Of a DNA stretch of 64,000 nt, positions 11,682 through 22,947 are shown one piece after another. The notes below the pieces were generated by a model, which did not search any database, had not been told where the DNA came from, and saw only the letters and a program-made list of their open reading frames with translations. Position numbers and translations under genes: made by a program. Position 1 is the first letter of the stretch. Every line of letters begins with the position of its first letter. Origin of the DNA: Botryosphaeria dothidea (taxonomy: Eukaryota; Ascomycota; Dothideomycetes; Botryosphaeriales; Botryosphaeriaceae); the NCBI GenBank assembly GCA_011503125.2, contig WWBZ02000022.1:1612001-1676000 (forward strand). Reading direction: 5' to 3'.

Positions 11682-12173
11682 TGGAAAGAAGGAGCCGGCG
11701 CAACATCAGAGCACCGCAGATTGAAGTAGAGTGATGGAGGATTACTGGTGGATGTATGCAACCTCTGTCACTCATTTCGAGCGTGCAAAGTTGATTGTAA
11801 TTTGCACTCAAAAATTCCTTACCAGTAAGCAGGGATGTAGCAGCTTCAATACTTCCAAGGAATGAGATAGAACTTCTGGCCGCTACTATATCCGCTTGTG
11901 AATGCAATGCCAACATACGGATCTAAGATAACAGTTGCAACACCATCTGGACAGCTGCAAGACTTCAATTGTGCCTCTTTAATGTGACAAGGATATCCTG
12001 TTTTGGTTAGCGCTTTGATACGCTTGTGGGGCCCTCAACCCCGCACTTTACCGAAATCGGATCTGGATAGGTGTTGTTCCTGTCCCTCCCCCTCGACTCA
12101 ACCTCATCAATACTTCCGTCTTCCAACATCTATTTTCATCATTTTTTGATTGTCACTATCATTTTACATGTTT

Positions 12174-12991
12174 CGTAAGGCGTCTGTGCATGAATTGAAC
12201 GCTGACGCCGTCGAAATCCATCTCGGACGCTCCGCCCTCGTCTCATCGCGCATTTATTCTCGAGAGTTGGCCGTACCTGTAATGCACACTCAATGTCTCA
12301 ATTCATCTCTGAGCTCGTCCCTTCGTCGAATCCAGACGTCTGGAATGAACCAGCAACGCTGCAATCGGTAATCGAAATAGATAAACAGCATGCCTTCTTG
12401 CCGCCCGATGCAGTTCAACGAACACAAGCCCCATTTCGGCGTCGCGAGACCATTATCCGAGTGCCTCGCAGTCATCTTGCATCCCTCTCTCCGAATAGCT
12501 CGTCAAGCTTGATTCCAAGGAGTGTTCCCTTTCTAGTCTTTCCCCCTTCACATACCCCACTGACAATCATGTCACCAACTACACAGCGCCTGCGTTGCGC
12601 AACATGGAGGAAAACGATGCCCTCACTCTCATAGCACACAGGTCTACCTCAGGCACTTGTTCAATCTCACAGCGTGCACTATCAACGGGATCGACCTCGC
12701 CGGAGCCGGCTGCCCTCTGCGGCAAACGTTCACCCTCAATGCCTCTGGCTGGCCCCCACCAACCCTCACCACCGTCCGATCCTCAGATGATTCGGTGTTT
12801 TGCGGGCTTTGCCGAAATATCTCCGCACCGGCAAGCACTACCACATCCGGCTAGCCCAGGATCTCCGACCAGCAAAATTTTTTGACTCAGACCTCGGTAG
12901 TCCTCCCGGCCTTGTCAAGAGCGTCCTTCCATGCCTTTGTTTGCTCGAGCGTGATTTGTGGAGTTTACATCGAGATATAATCGCGGACTAA
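12174..12991 (+). pseudogene. Possible decayed coding region, function unknown
   Basis: The ATG at 12168-12174 follows a pyrimidine-rich leader typical of fungal 5' ends. Coding-like text then appears in pieces and in different frames: MSQFISELVPSSN near 12293, a plausible intron about 12369-12414, FNEHKPHFGVARPLSECL after it, VYLRHLFNLTACTING near 12640, and KYLRTGKHYHIRLAQDLRP near 12810. No splice plan I tried joins them all. I do not recognise the family. It may be a relic gene or a gene with more introns than I can place. Confidence 0.25.
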
Positions 12992-13043
12992 TGAAGTGGT
13001 TCTATCAACATCTGGCGAGGCGCCTCAACACCTTCCCACACCC

Positions 13044-13134
13044 GCCCGGCTAGCTCAATCGGTAGAGCGTGAGACTCTTAATTACTCTCTGGAGTGTTAT
13101 CTCAAGGCTGCGGGTTCGACCCCCGCGTTGGGCT
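13044..13134 (+). tRNA. tRNA-Lys(CUU) with an 18-nt intron
   Basis: The acceptor arm is GCCCGGC (13044-13050) paired with GTTGGGC (13127-13133) through two G-U pairs, with discriminator U at 13134. The D-loop has GGTAGAGC, the T-arm is GCGGG-TTCGACC-CCCGC, and the anticodon stem is TGAGA/TCTCA. Anticodon CTT is at 13077-13079. An 18-nt intron (13081-13098) begins one base after the anticodon, the canonical place for eukaryotic tRNA introns. Removing it leaves 73 nt before CCA addition, a normal tRNA length. Confidence 0.95.
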
Positions 13135-14329
13135 CAAATCCCGACTTATCTTTTTGATTTTTTTTGCTGCGTTGGAGGACTGCGGCGTGGACGGGCTTGG
13201 GCTTTCGGGCCGCCGCTGAGACTAAGAGGGAAGACAGTCCCTTTTGCTCTCCGGGCAGAAAGCCAAGCGAGAAAGCTTTGGGGGATTTTCCGGAAGGATT
13301 TTGGGTAAGTGTCTTTTGGACCATTTCTTCGACATTCTCCCGGACCATCCCTGCTACACCTGCAGCCGATAAAGCGGCGAACAGTCATGCTCTTTTGGAC
13401 AAATTTAGCAAGCGTCAAGTGTGAAGCTAATAAAAGACAAGGACGCTTGAGACCACTGAGCCCCATCTACCACCAATCCCTTTTGCCAGGACTTCAAAAG
13501 TGGCCCTCTCCAGAAGCTCTTATAAATATCAGACCACAGCGGCGATGGAGCAAGCTTCAATCAGCGGGATGGTCCTCTTCCACACATTATTCGCAGTTGG
13601 TGGAAGCGCAGCCCCATATCGACCTGCATGTGGTCTTGCGTGAATCTCATCATTGTTACAAGTCCAGGCACAAGCGCAAAAAGAATCGCCGTTTGATTCT
13701 TTAAGACACGGGGTAAACTTCGGTGGGGTTGAGGGCCCCTCGGATACAAATGCTTTATGGAAGACTTTTGTTGTTGAAGGCCGTGGACGCTGAATGTCGG
13801 CTGCGGCACCCCTCTGGAGGACAAGCATGCGTCGTTGGAGACGCCATTGGCGGGTGCGAGGGATTCGGGGGATGGTGAGATTGAGACGGTCAGTTAGAAT
13901 GAGGTGGAGAGGCATTGGAAAGTGGTGTAGCTGGAAATTTTAAAGAGGCGTCCGTATCCGGTCAGGCGTCCTTCAAGAACCGTATTCTCTGGAAATTTGC
14001 GGGGAAATGCGCAACACATCTTGCGATCGCCATGTTTGTGATCGGCTATAGAGCCAATGTGGCATTTTGAGAAGGCCGAATAATTGCTCTTCAGCTGCAC
14101 ATGCTTTTTCTCACTGCAAGTTGGACTGTAATTTCATGCCGAAGAGTTTTTGTACATTTTGAGGGCCGGGGCTTCATGTTGAGCAGGGCCGTACTGTCTG
14201 AACAAATATTTACAGAATCTAGGAGGAATACCTCCGAGGTCTCACGCAGAATCCAGTTCGTAGAGCACCGACATCTCAGTAGGCGGACTGTTGCTGATTG
14301 TCCACAGCATTGGGTGTTGCCATCTTCGC
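13135..14329. other. Gene-poor region after the tRNA
   Basis: A T-run at 13153-13168 just past the tRNA can serve as Pol III terminator. The rest has only short unrecognised frames. Confidence 0.45.
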
Positions 14330-15316
14330 TTAGTTGCTCGCAGGGAACTTGTCGGCATTGATCTTGATCGAACCGGTCCAGGTCTTGCCACCATCAGTAG
14401 TGTCGAAGCTTCCGCTTCCACCCTGAAGGGAAAGAGTCTTTCCGAAAGCCTCATCGGCGGCGCTGAGGGTGATGGTCACGTTGTCCCAAGCTTCGAAGTA
14501 TTAGCAAGCGACCTATTAACGTCTCAGAGAAAACTTACTGTAGCCATCAATGGGACCACAGGTGTCCTGGTAGCACTCGTTGCTGGAGTAGAGGTACTTC
14601 GCGAGCCAGCCAGCGTCTTGAGAGTATTAGCATGATTTCCACTACAAGGCACGGAAACAAGTTCTCACTGTCGGCCTGCTGCGAGACAAGCTCGCCGCTG
14701 ATCCAAACCTTCTGGTTGGTCTTCTTCTCGGCAGTTGCGGTAACTGGACAGGGTTTAGTGATCTGGCCGGCCTAGACGGCGTTTGGAAAGACATACTCTC
14801 AAAGTCAACCTGGGTGTCCTTCGGCACCTTCACGTAGGGCGCCGCAACCTGGCCCGCTAAAATCGAGTATCAGAATCTCGTGTTCACAGGCATTGACGGG
14901 GTGCTCACAAGGGAAGAAGGTGCTGGCGTCGACACACCACTCATCCGCAGCGGCATCGCATCCCCTAATCATGCACGTCAGCGGTGAGGAACAATGTAAA
15001 CGCTGACTCCTACTCACTGGGACGCCTGGTCGGGCGACCAGTTCAGCAGCGGCTGGACGAGCGCACTGTTCTCGTCCGAAATGGTATCCGAAATGCCGAT
15101 CCAGATGGACATGAACGGCGGGTCGGACTTGTCCTTCATGGTAGCCGAGGCCGGAGTGGCAGGCGGCACGACCGACCAAGTAGCCTTGGTGATGTAGGCA
15201 TCGCCGCTGACGGGGCCGAGGGTGAACATGTTGCCGAAGGCCCAGGCAGAGTAGTCGGCGGCGGCGGCGCGCAGCGCCAGGCTGAGAATTGCCACGGAGG
15301 TGGTAGAGCGGTACAT
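14330..15316 (-). CDS. Small secreted concanavalin-A-like protein, distantly eqolisin-like
   Basis: Six exons on the minus strand are read: 15316-15018, 14964-14909, 14856-14797, 14743-14669, 14616-14539 and 14490-14330. All five introns are 46-54 nt with GT..AG ends and keep frame, giving about 242 residues. The start MYRSTTSVAILSLALRAAAA is a signal peptide. The mature part has IWIGISD followed by QPLLNWSPDQ, reminiscent of the WVGIDG/LQ region of eqolisin (peptidase G1) and related ConA-like folds. It also has cysteine pairs (EWC..., NECYQDTCG) and ends DGGKTWTGSIKINADKFPASN. I cannot identify a full catalytic Gln/Glu pair, so it may be a non-peptidase relative. A TATA-like element lies about 100 nt upstream. 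Confidence 0.72.
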
Positions 15317-15415
15317 TATGATGTTGTAGATGAGGGACGGTTAGTGAAGGCAAGGAACGAGTGTTTTGAGCTTGCAATTGCTTGTCGAATGGCGGGTTTC
15401 GTCGTTTTTGTTCTC

Positions 15416-15423
15416 CTTATATG
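15416..15423 (-). promoter_or_regulatory. TATA-like element of the ConA-like secreted gene
   Basis: CATATAAG reads on the minus strand about 100 nt before the ATG at 15316. Position and sequence fit a fungal TATA box. Confidence 0.35.
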
Positions 15424-16399
15424 TCAGGCGCCCTGCGGAAGGGCAAGTGCCGTGGTGGGTGCATGTATTTGGAACTGATTGACCCTGGCGCAAGATGACG
15501 CAGAAACTATAGGCGGCAAGGCCCGTTAGGACCCGTGTGAACTGGTCTGAGGTGGTTTTTTGAAACACTTCTCAGGTCACACTAAATTAGGAGATTGTCA
15601 TTGGCTAAGGAGTTACCGGTTATAGGGAACGTCCGCATGTCGGCCGAGAGGAGGCTACTTACTACAGGCACGATGGCGTTTGGCGTTCTCCGTGTTCGCG
15701 CCAACTTGCCCCGGGATCGATATTCTGGAAACTCGAAAGAGCAATGATCTCGCTTGTTGGCGGCCCCACCCAAGCGAACATGTGTTGTTTCGTACTGTGA
15801 AACAAGCAACGCCGAGCCCTTTAATTAGTCTCTCCACTTCAAGCTTATATTTAGGGAACCTGCCAAAATAGCTTATACGAAGATGTTGAAAGATGGAGCA
15901 AGGTACAGTACCGGAAAATCCCAAAGGGTAGAGGCAACAAAAAAGGAAGATCTCCTCATTTTTGTAATCTCCCCAAGCATCACTTCCAGATTGAGTTAGT
16001 GTTGCAGAAAGTTGAAAAGGAAGATAGAGACCACTCTGGGCGACTACGGTGCGCGGCGTTTCCGATTGGCTGGCCCTTTGCACCGCAGGACAGGAGGAAA
16101 CGTTTGCTTCTCAACCGGAATTTAAAATCATTTTCCCGAGCAAGTTTACTGGTCATCGATAAAATAGTTTGTATCCGTTTTATTGTTTGGACAAACTTGT
16201 TTCAACCAAAATTGAGATTTGCACAATGTTAGGAGAAGACAGGGCAATTCAAACCACAAATTGCCCCAAGGATTATACGTTCATTGCTCTCCTCGAATCG
16301 TCAGGGAACAAAACAATAGCGACAGGCTTTAGAAGACCCAACAAGCACAGCGTACGAAAAGACCGTAAGGGAACAAAAACATAAATGCCAGCGTAAATA
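15424..16399. other. Intergenic region
   Basis: AT-richer spacer without a recognisable gene between the ConA-like gene and the bZIP gene. Confidence 0.45.
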
Positions 16400-17284
16400 C
16401 TAAGCCTTCCGGCCTTTAGCAAAGCTCGAGTGGGCTAGCTCAGAGATGTACGTATCAATCGGGCCAAAGCCGCAGCTACTATGCTTCAGCAACAGGCTCT
16501 TCAACTCGTAAACCTCACGCCGCAAACAGTCAGCCTCATCCTCGAGCGAGGCATTGCGCACTTTCAGGTGGTGACACTGTTCTTCCAGCTGGGCAATCCA
16601 CTGCTTCTTCTTCTGTCGGCACCGGGCCGCAGCCTTTCTGTTGCTCTGGAGGTTCTTCTCACGCTGGGACGGGGGTTCGGACGATGGCGGTGGCGATGAG
16701 GAGGATCTTGTGGCCGAGCTGCTGCTCTTCTTCTCGAAATCAGGGTCGAACTTGGACCGGCGACTTCGAGGCTTTTGTGCCGCGGAGGACGGGGTGCGAG
16801 GTAATGAGAATGTGTTTTGTGCTGGTGACTGCACGTCGTTGACGCGGCTGGATTGGGTCGGAGTCTGAGGCGGCTGGTATTCCAATGCAGTGCTACTGTG
16901 TGAATGGAGCATAGAAGGCTGCACACAGTCGCTGGACACAGAGAACCGGCGCTGATCGTATTGAGATTGATACGGACCTTGGGGGCTTTGAATTGGTGAT
17001 GAAACAGATGCTTGCTGCTGATCGGTACCCACGAATAAATCCGGTGCGAAGCTCATGTCACCTTTAAACTGATGAGATGGCGTGAAAAACATGTTGCTTT
17101 GTGTTGTGATGTTGCCGCCGACAAATTTGCTGTCCCAGCCTTGCATTTCATCTCCCGCGGAAGTTGAAGCCCCGCTCGAATCGCATACATTGGCAGAGGA
17201 TTGGTAGTAATCCATGATCTGACACATGTTGCCGGTCTTTGCAATGGAATGTGGATCGTTGCTTTGTAAGGCGGCGCTACTCAT
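16400..17284 (-). CDS. bZIP transcription factor
   Basis: An intronless frame gives about 294 residues from the first in-frame ATG (MSSAALQSND). The open frame extends upstream to about 17488 without another ATG, so an upstream exon is possible. The N-terminal two thirds are Ser/Gln/Pro-rich and probably activation and linker sequence. A basic region at about 208-228 (QSNRKAAARCRQKKKQW) is followed by a leucine zipper at about 229-267 (LEEQC, VRNASLEDEADCLRREVYEL). The N-x3-A-x2-C-R signature is that of the ATF/CREB group. It should bind CRE-like sites as a dimer in the nucleus. The short tail after the zipper (SSCGFGPIDTYISE) resembles those of fungal ATF-like factors. Targets cannot be inferred. 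Confidence 0.88.
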   Translation of the reverse strand: MSSAALQSNDPHSIAKTGNMCQIMDYYQSSANVCDSSGASTSAGDEMQGWDSKFVGGNITTQSNMFFTPSHQFKGDMSFAPDLFVGTDQQQASVSSPIQSPQGPYQSQYDQRRFSVSSDCVQPSMLHSHSSTALEYQPPQTPTQSSRVNDVQSPAQNTFSLPRTPSSAAQKPRSRRSKFDPDFEKKSSSSATRSSSSPPPSSEPPSQREKNLQSNRKAAARCRQKKKQWIAQLEEQCHHLKVRNASLEDEADCLRREVYELKSLLLKHSSCGFGPIDTYISELAHSSFAKGRKA

Positions 17285-17488
17285 CGTGTAAGTGAGGGTG
17301 TCGCAGAAATTCTGATTCTGGGCGGTGATCTCTGATGAAGGAAGGTTGGAATGCTCCTGATTCAAGACAGAAAATTGACAATTCACAATTGGAATACGAT
17401 TAGAGTTCTTTGAATGTGCGCATAAAGAAATCGACAACGTGTCCAAATGGAGTAGTGCAGATGTTGAGATCCCCGAAGGTAAAACCAA

Positions 17489-20019
17489 AAGAACAGAAAG
17501 AATATGGTGAGCCTGATCAAGAATAAACTGTTACACTAATAGTGGAGGGTCAGAGTGGTACATTAAAGCCGTGAATATGTTGAGTCTGGGGTAACGAGGG
17601 TTATGGGAATGATGTATGCATGGCGATGACGGTTCCGGACGATTAGGCTTGTCTGATTCATCTCAACATGCTTGCAGGGTCCACAAAAAGCAGGCCAGCA
17701 TCGAATCCGCCTGCTTTTCATGATAGCACGCGGAGACAAGTGATCAGACCTATGCATACAGGCATATTCCTAGTAGGGTTTGGGATAGGGGTTGTGAGGC
17801 GCGCGGGCGGCGTGGACAAGTAACGGTCAGAGGGATCGACGCCACAGAATCCATCCGTGACCCAGGGCCACTCAATCTGCGTGCATCCGAGGGACCTTCG
17901 ATTTACGGCCCATACGTGCGGTTGCTCTGTGCTCAATTGCTTCCACTTCTTGCAAGTGGAGTTTTCTCCTACACGTCGAGCTTGTAGTGAGATCATTGCT
18001 GATAAACAAATAATTTGAGGACGGTCAAGCTACCAAACGTGAGAGATTAGCCTGCAAGCAGCGAAACGGTATCCTGTTAGCCCGACTAGCATCCGGGTCC
18101 TGGGCGCTCCAATAGTAGACGCCACAAGGTGGTGATTCTGGCGTTTGTCAACATTTTTTGCTGGGGTCACCCTCGAGCAAGATCTATGGAGCCCTCGTAG
18201 AGCAGCGCCGAACGGCGGAAGAAGAATTTGATCATTAGTCGCCTTTCACCTGAGGTCGGATCTGTGATTCCACAGTGTCGCCGGCAGGCCCGGCTTGTGC
18301 TGCAAGGATCAAGATCCCTTGTAGCCAAGTCCCAATTTTCTGTCGTAAGAAGATTGAGAGAAAGCGGTAGAATCCATCATATCTATGTCAAAGGCGTTGT
18401 AGGAAACTTGTGGGCCCATGGAGGGGTTCAGAAGAAGGTCTGGCACACGCGATTGGCGCATCGGGGATCGGAAGTAAAGTCAAACGAGCAACAATCGTAC
18501 CATTAGCGGCCCTGGAGTCATGGACAATGGGGATGAGGCGCACATCCCGATTCCGCGACGGTTGTAGTCCTCTGATATCAGCACCTAGACTGTCCCAACC
18601 ATCTGGCATAGCGATGTGGCGCTTGACAGGCTGTGTGCCCATTGGAGGAGCCAGAATTCGGAAGTTGTAGATCACAGTATGCCCAGTCTGCATGATTGGT
18701 ACTTTCAATCAGCCAGGCGATTCGAGTTGCGCTGAGCAGAAGCAGTGAGACATGCACAGCGAGTTTCCAGAACCCGCTCCACCCTACAAACCCCCACCCC
18801 GCCAGCTGCCCCGCACTAGCTCCACTCAAGGCTAAATCGTGTGCACTGTATGCAAAAAAAAAAAAAAAAGCTGCTGAACATGTACAGTCCTATTTATTTC
18901 TCGCAGGATGCAAGTAATAGCAGCTCTTACATTGCAGAAACCATGATTGGCGGGCCTTTCAAAATCAAGCACTGAAGAGCGGCGCTGTGCAGACGTGGTG
19001 TTAGCGGCAGATCTGGGATTCCATGTCTAAAGGGCGGTCCATTCACTCCCCAATCCTTTACATTGCGGGCAACGTGAGTGTGGGCCATCCATTCCCTTGA
19101 CGGGCTGTGGTGACGGGTAATGAACAAATCGCACTGGATGTACATTCAAGTGTCAGCGTCTTTCGACGCAATCGAATAGAATTGAAGAATAATGCTTGAT
19201 GTCCACCGGGCTCCACACGCGCAGATGGGGATCCAGGACGCGATCTGACCAATCGCGAAAATTCACGCAGCCCGTACCCTGGTCGCTGTATCAGAGAGAA
19301 GATCTACAGTGGAGATATTGTAATGCCCGTCCGGCCGATGGGAGCGGACTTGTCACTTACGAATTCGGAGCAGAATACCCTCGGTTGTGCTTCTTCGGAA
19401 GCTGCCGAATCCTTGTGGCGTTTCTCGGCTCGAAAATCGGAGCTGTCAATCCTCGCGAGTGTACGGAATGCGTGAAATTGACGGGGCAACCGGATCCAAG
19501 GACTCTGTGGGTGGGATGAAGATATGTAAATTCGAAACGAGTTTTTGGCAGTCTCTATTCAGATTTGGGCATGGTATCACGTTCGAAGCCAAGATAGTGA
19601 AGTGAAGAGCAGGATTACCCGCCTTACAACGGCCGAATAGACTCCGTTCGTTTAAAATACCACAAGGGTCCGCCGGAGTCCCTGCCCGCTGTCGGGGCCG
19701 AGAGGCTTGCGTCGCACGCCCGCAAACAGGGCTGTGGAGAGCTGGCCAGAGTATGCTCACCAACCATATCACCATACAGCAACCAGCCAAGGCAATGCGG
19801 AACCAACCCCGAGTCGATCAATCTCTGAACCTATTCCGAGGAAGCACCACAGATCTTGAACTTGGAAAAGTGGGAGAGAATACATTATTTCCCTTTGCAG
19901 AGGCTCTCCGTTCTACCGTCTCTATCTGCAATGCAAGTATCTTCTAACGTGAACCAAAATACTCCTAGATGCCTACACGCCTCCGCATTCATCATTGCTC
20001 AATCATCTTAATCCGATGT
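17489..20019. other. Long gene-poor spacer
   Basis: About 2.5 kb without a convincing gene on either strand. It contains a 16-nt A-run at 18854-18869 and one copy of the short motif ATGATTGGCGGG at 18943. The left part is the presumed promoter and 5' leader of the bZIP gene. Confidence 0.45.
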
Positions 20020-20942
20020 TCATGTCTTCTGCTTCCACAGCAACCACCCAAGGGTAATGATCAGCTTGATACCCGCCACGACCCACAATGCGTACTCCAC
20101 ACCCCCCGTGCCTTTGGAAATCCAGCCGCCGGCAATGGCACCCACAAGCGTCAGAACAAAGGCCGTCATCCTGCGATTCCTCTTGACGTTCGCTAATGGA
20201 GGGGCGAGCAGCTGCGTATCGCTCATCAAATCGCACAGCAGGCTGGTGACGACAACAGTGGGGACCTCACTCAGGCCGAGCGTGCGGCTACTCACGATCT
20301 GGGCGGCCGACTGGAAGCTCAGCAGCGCGACAGGCGCCAGTTCGTTCCACCGGACGGCAGAGCCGTTGGTGGCTGGCTGAGGCACGGATCCGTTGATGGC
20401 GCCACCCTGCACGATTGCGGCGGCGACAATGATGAAGATGGACTGCAGGGAGAAGGAAAGCGTCAACGTGCGCCGACGCTTGGGACCGAGCCAGGCGCTC
20501 AGCCGGCTGAAGAAGAGGGAGCCCAGCACGAAGCAGCCGATAGAGCACAATGAGCGTGCCCAGCCATACGGTTTTGTGTTCTGACCCGAGGCACCCAGCG
20601 CGACAAAGATGGTATTACCTGCCGCAGGATAAGTACTGGGGGTGCGGTCGATGGACGGCGACTGTGGATTCCTTACCAGTCTGCATTGACACGAAGGTGC
20701 TGTATGCTGCACGGCAGTTGATTAGCTTTTGCAACTTCTCTCACGGATGGAAGGTGCTTACCGTTGTACAGCGTGCTGTCGGTCAAGCCGGAACAGAGAC
20801 AACAGGCCAAGAGCGGAATATCCACGTGATCGGGGCTCAACTCGGCAGCCAATCGCCGGGTAAGTGGACCACCACGGCGGTTGTCCCCTGCCTTCTGCCC
20901 CAGGTCTGGCGCATCGCGGTTGAGCTTGTTTTCGACGTCCAT
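20020..20942 (-). CDS. DUF1275 (YoaK-type) integral membrane protein
   Basis: Three exons are read, 20942-20762, 20706-20677 (30 nt) and 20618-20020, joining in frame to about 269 residues. The N-terminus (MDVENKLNRD) is hydrophilic, then six or so hydrophobic segments follow. Family motifs are visible: PLLACCLCSGLTDSTLYN in the first exon, TFVSMQTGNTIFVALG across exons 2 and 3, and PTVVVTSLLCDLMSD later. DUF1275 proteins occur in fungi and bacteria; their transport role is not established. The tiny middle exon is supported by restoration of the TFVSMQTGN motif. The ATG is the first in frame. Confidence 0.86.
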
Positions 20943-22947
20943 AGCATCAAGCCTCAAGGGGCTGTCGGGGGGCCAGCGGATAGGGAGAGGAGAGTGACGG
21001 TTCCTGAAGAAAAAAAAGAGCGACGGGAAGGTGAGATTTTGGCCGCGGTCGGTGCGTCACTTCGCGGCAAATCGGCAGCCACAATCAATCAATCAAGATG
21101 GCGCAATCGATGCCGCATCTCAACGACTCCATCATCTCTTACCCTTTTCTCATCGCCAACGGTCTCGAACACTGCTCCTGAACCGCATCTTGACCTCCTG
21201 CCTTCCACTCACCGCCCCAGTCTGCTCATAGCGGCCCCGAAACGGGTGCGTGGTCTAATGTGGCTTGTTGACCCTTCACTAATGAGCAGCAACCGGCGAG
21301 GGAAATTCCCTTCTTGATCTTCCTTTGTCCGGCTCACTGTCTTTTCTACACCCAGCGCGCCGACATCGTAGATTTGCTTTTGCTTTGAACGATAGCATGC
21401 TTTCGCCGGCAGTGCAACGATGTCAAAACAAGGCTCCGACGCGGGAGTCACTGCTCCTATAATAAGACAGTCTTATAGCCTTGATCTGCTTCGCGGGATG
21501 GCAAAGGTAAGCAACCGCAAGGTGGAAGAGCGATATCACAAAAAATTCGATGGGCTTGACTCATCGTTGGCCTTGGCCGCCATGTCCTTCGTCAGCGATC
21601 TCCCGGAGTTATCTCCGTCATACTTGACCGGATTCAGTCAGCCGATAGTCCGCTGACTCTGATCCGATTTTCCACGCGGAAGGGAAGTTTCAATTCACAC
21701 GACTCATTGGCAATATCGTTCAGCCTCGGCAGCCTTCAGCAGACCTCTAAGCTGCGGATACTCAACCCAACTGCTTAGTCCAATCAACTTTCTTTGACTT
21801 CGCTTTGCTGGACACCCCAACCTCATTTTTGCCGATTCGAACAATTCGAACACAGCCCCCAAGTCTACATTTCCCATCATGCGTCCGGCCGAACAACCCG
21901 AAGGCCTTTCATAAGCCTTTCCAACAGGCTCACTTTCATCCACCTCTCCCGGCTGGACACCTTTCAATCAACCACGGCGGCGTCTTTTCGGAGGCATTCC
22001 ATGCTCTTTTACCAGTTTTGCTGGCCCATCTTTTGACTTTCCCGCCGCCAAGCCACGGCCTCAGCCAAGAGTTTGAGCTGCTTCTTTGCTTCTGGATGAC
22101 GTCTGTCCACTTAGTGTTTGCCAGATGGCATACAGTTCACTGTCAGCACAATTTCACTCACCGATACTGTTCCGTCATCACTTCACCGGGTCACCTTAGG
22201 ATGAAACTTGCCTATTTGCAACGTTCCGCCCGCCACTTGAATTGCCAAAAAGAACATCAGAACGGCCCCGTGGCTTCTGACTCATGAGTGCGGGAGGCAG
22301 ATAAGCATCTATCCCAACGCATGACTGGAGGGCGGCTTTCAACTGCCGGTTGGGGCTCGAGAAGGAACAGAATTGGATGGCGAGATAGCGCAGCGTGTCT
22401 CTGGATTCGCTCAATTTTGCCTCTAAGCAGGAGCGGGCCGTGTGGTTTGCGGAGAAGCCTGGTTGAAGCAGGTAGCTCCAGGTATAGATGGACTTCATTG
22501 CGGGTCCGCTGGGAAGCTCACCGACAGCAGATCGGACTCCCCAGCCCATGATTGGCGGGAGGGCGTGTCGATCAAAGCTTATGTCCCGCGGGCTTGCCTG
22601 TGTCCATGCAGGCCGCCCGAGGGCCTGACTTGTTCACCGAGCCAAAACTTGGCTGCGGGGAACAGCAGCCACTCCGCTCCCGTGCGAGAGGCTGATTGCT
22701 GCCGCCATTCCGCACGCTCCCGCAGCTACCCACCATGTCCGTCGGATTGACCGTGAATTTGGCCGTGTGCTTAACATTTTACCCTTCTCCAGTTTAACTA
22801 CGCATGCCCGTCTGTCCCACAATTGTTAGCTCATCTCTTAAAACGCGCTGCGCTGCCCGCCTCCGCGCCGCGCGCACGTATGCCTGATACCGACCCTAAA
22901 CCTCTACAACCGCCGACCAAGTCGACACGGCGAAAGTCGCTATCGAA
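20943..22947. other. Intergenic region between divergent genes
   Basis: This 2-kb stretch separates the DUF1275 gene (-) from the 7TM gene (+). It includes a second copy of ATGATTGGCGGG at 22548. I see no gene in it. Confidence 0.45.

Larger units (their letters stand above)
7532..11684 (+). pseudogene. Broken multi-exon gene: possible MACPF-like N-terminus plus H-type-lectin-like repeats
   Basis: Coding similarity runs from an ATG at 7532 to a stop at 11682-11684 but not in one frame. Short introns are recognisable: 7575-7629, 7637-7686 (leaving a 7-nt exon), about 8278-8326, about 8409-8473, one ending at 10159 and one at about 11073-11130. The front part has a segment HEFIS|GFIKGG split by an intron, reminiscent of MACPF-like proteins; this is weak. 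The back part has H-type lectin features: GFTLTVGNTHG, VLTWISGLD, SATVQWLAVPA, GFEWKIYSW, HAGFQWLAIPA. The frame breaks at about 7986-8042, 8215-8222, 9980-9987 and 11236-11246; at each point similarity continues in another frame across one or two missing or extra bases. Neighbouring genes are intact, which argues against general sequence error. H-type lectins bind sugars such as GalNAc. The gene is probably non-functional or yields truncated products. Confidence 0.7.

Noticed and set aside
20673..20957. Reading frame through the DUF1275 first exon without splicing
   Set aside because: Splicing 20761-20707 restores the family motif, so the unspliced extension is intron text.
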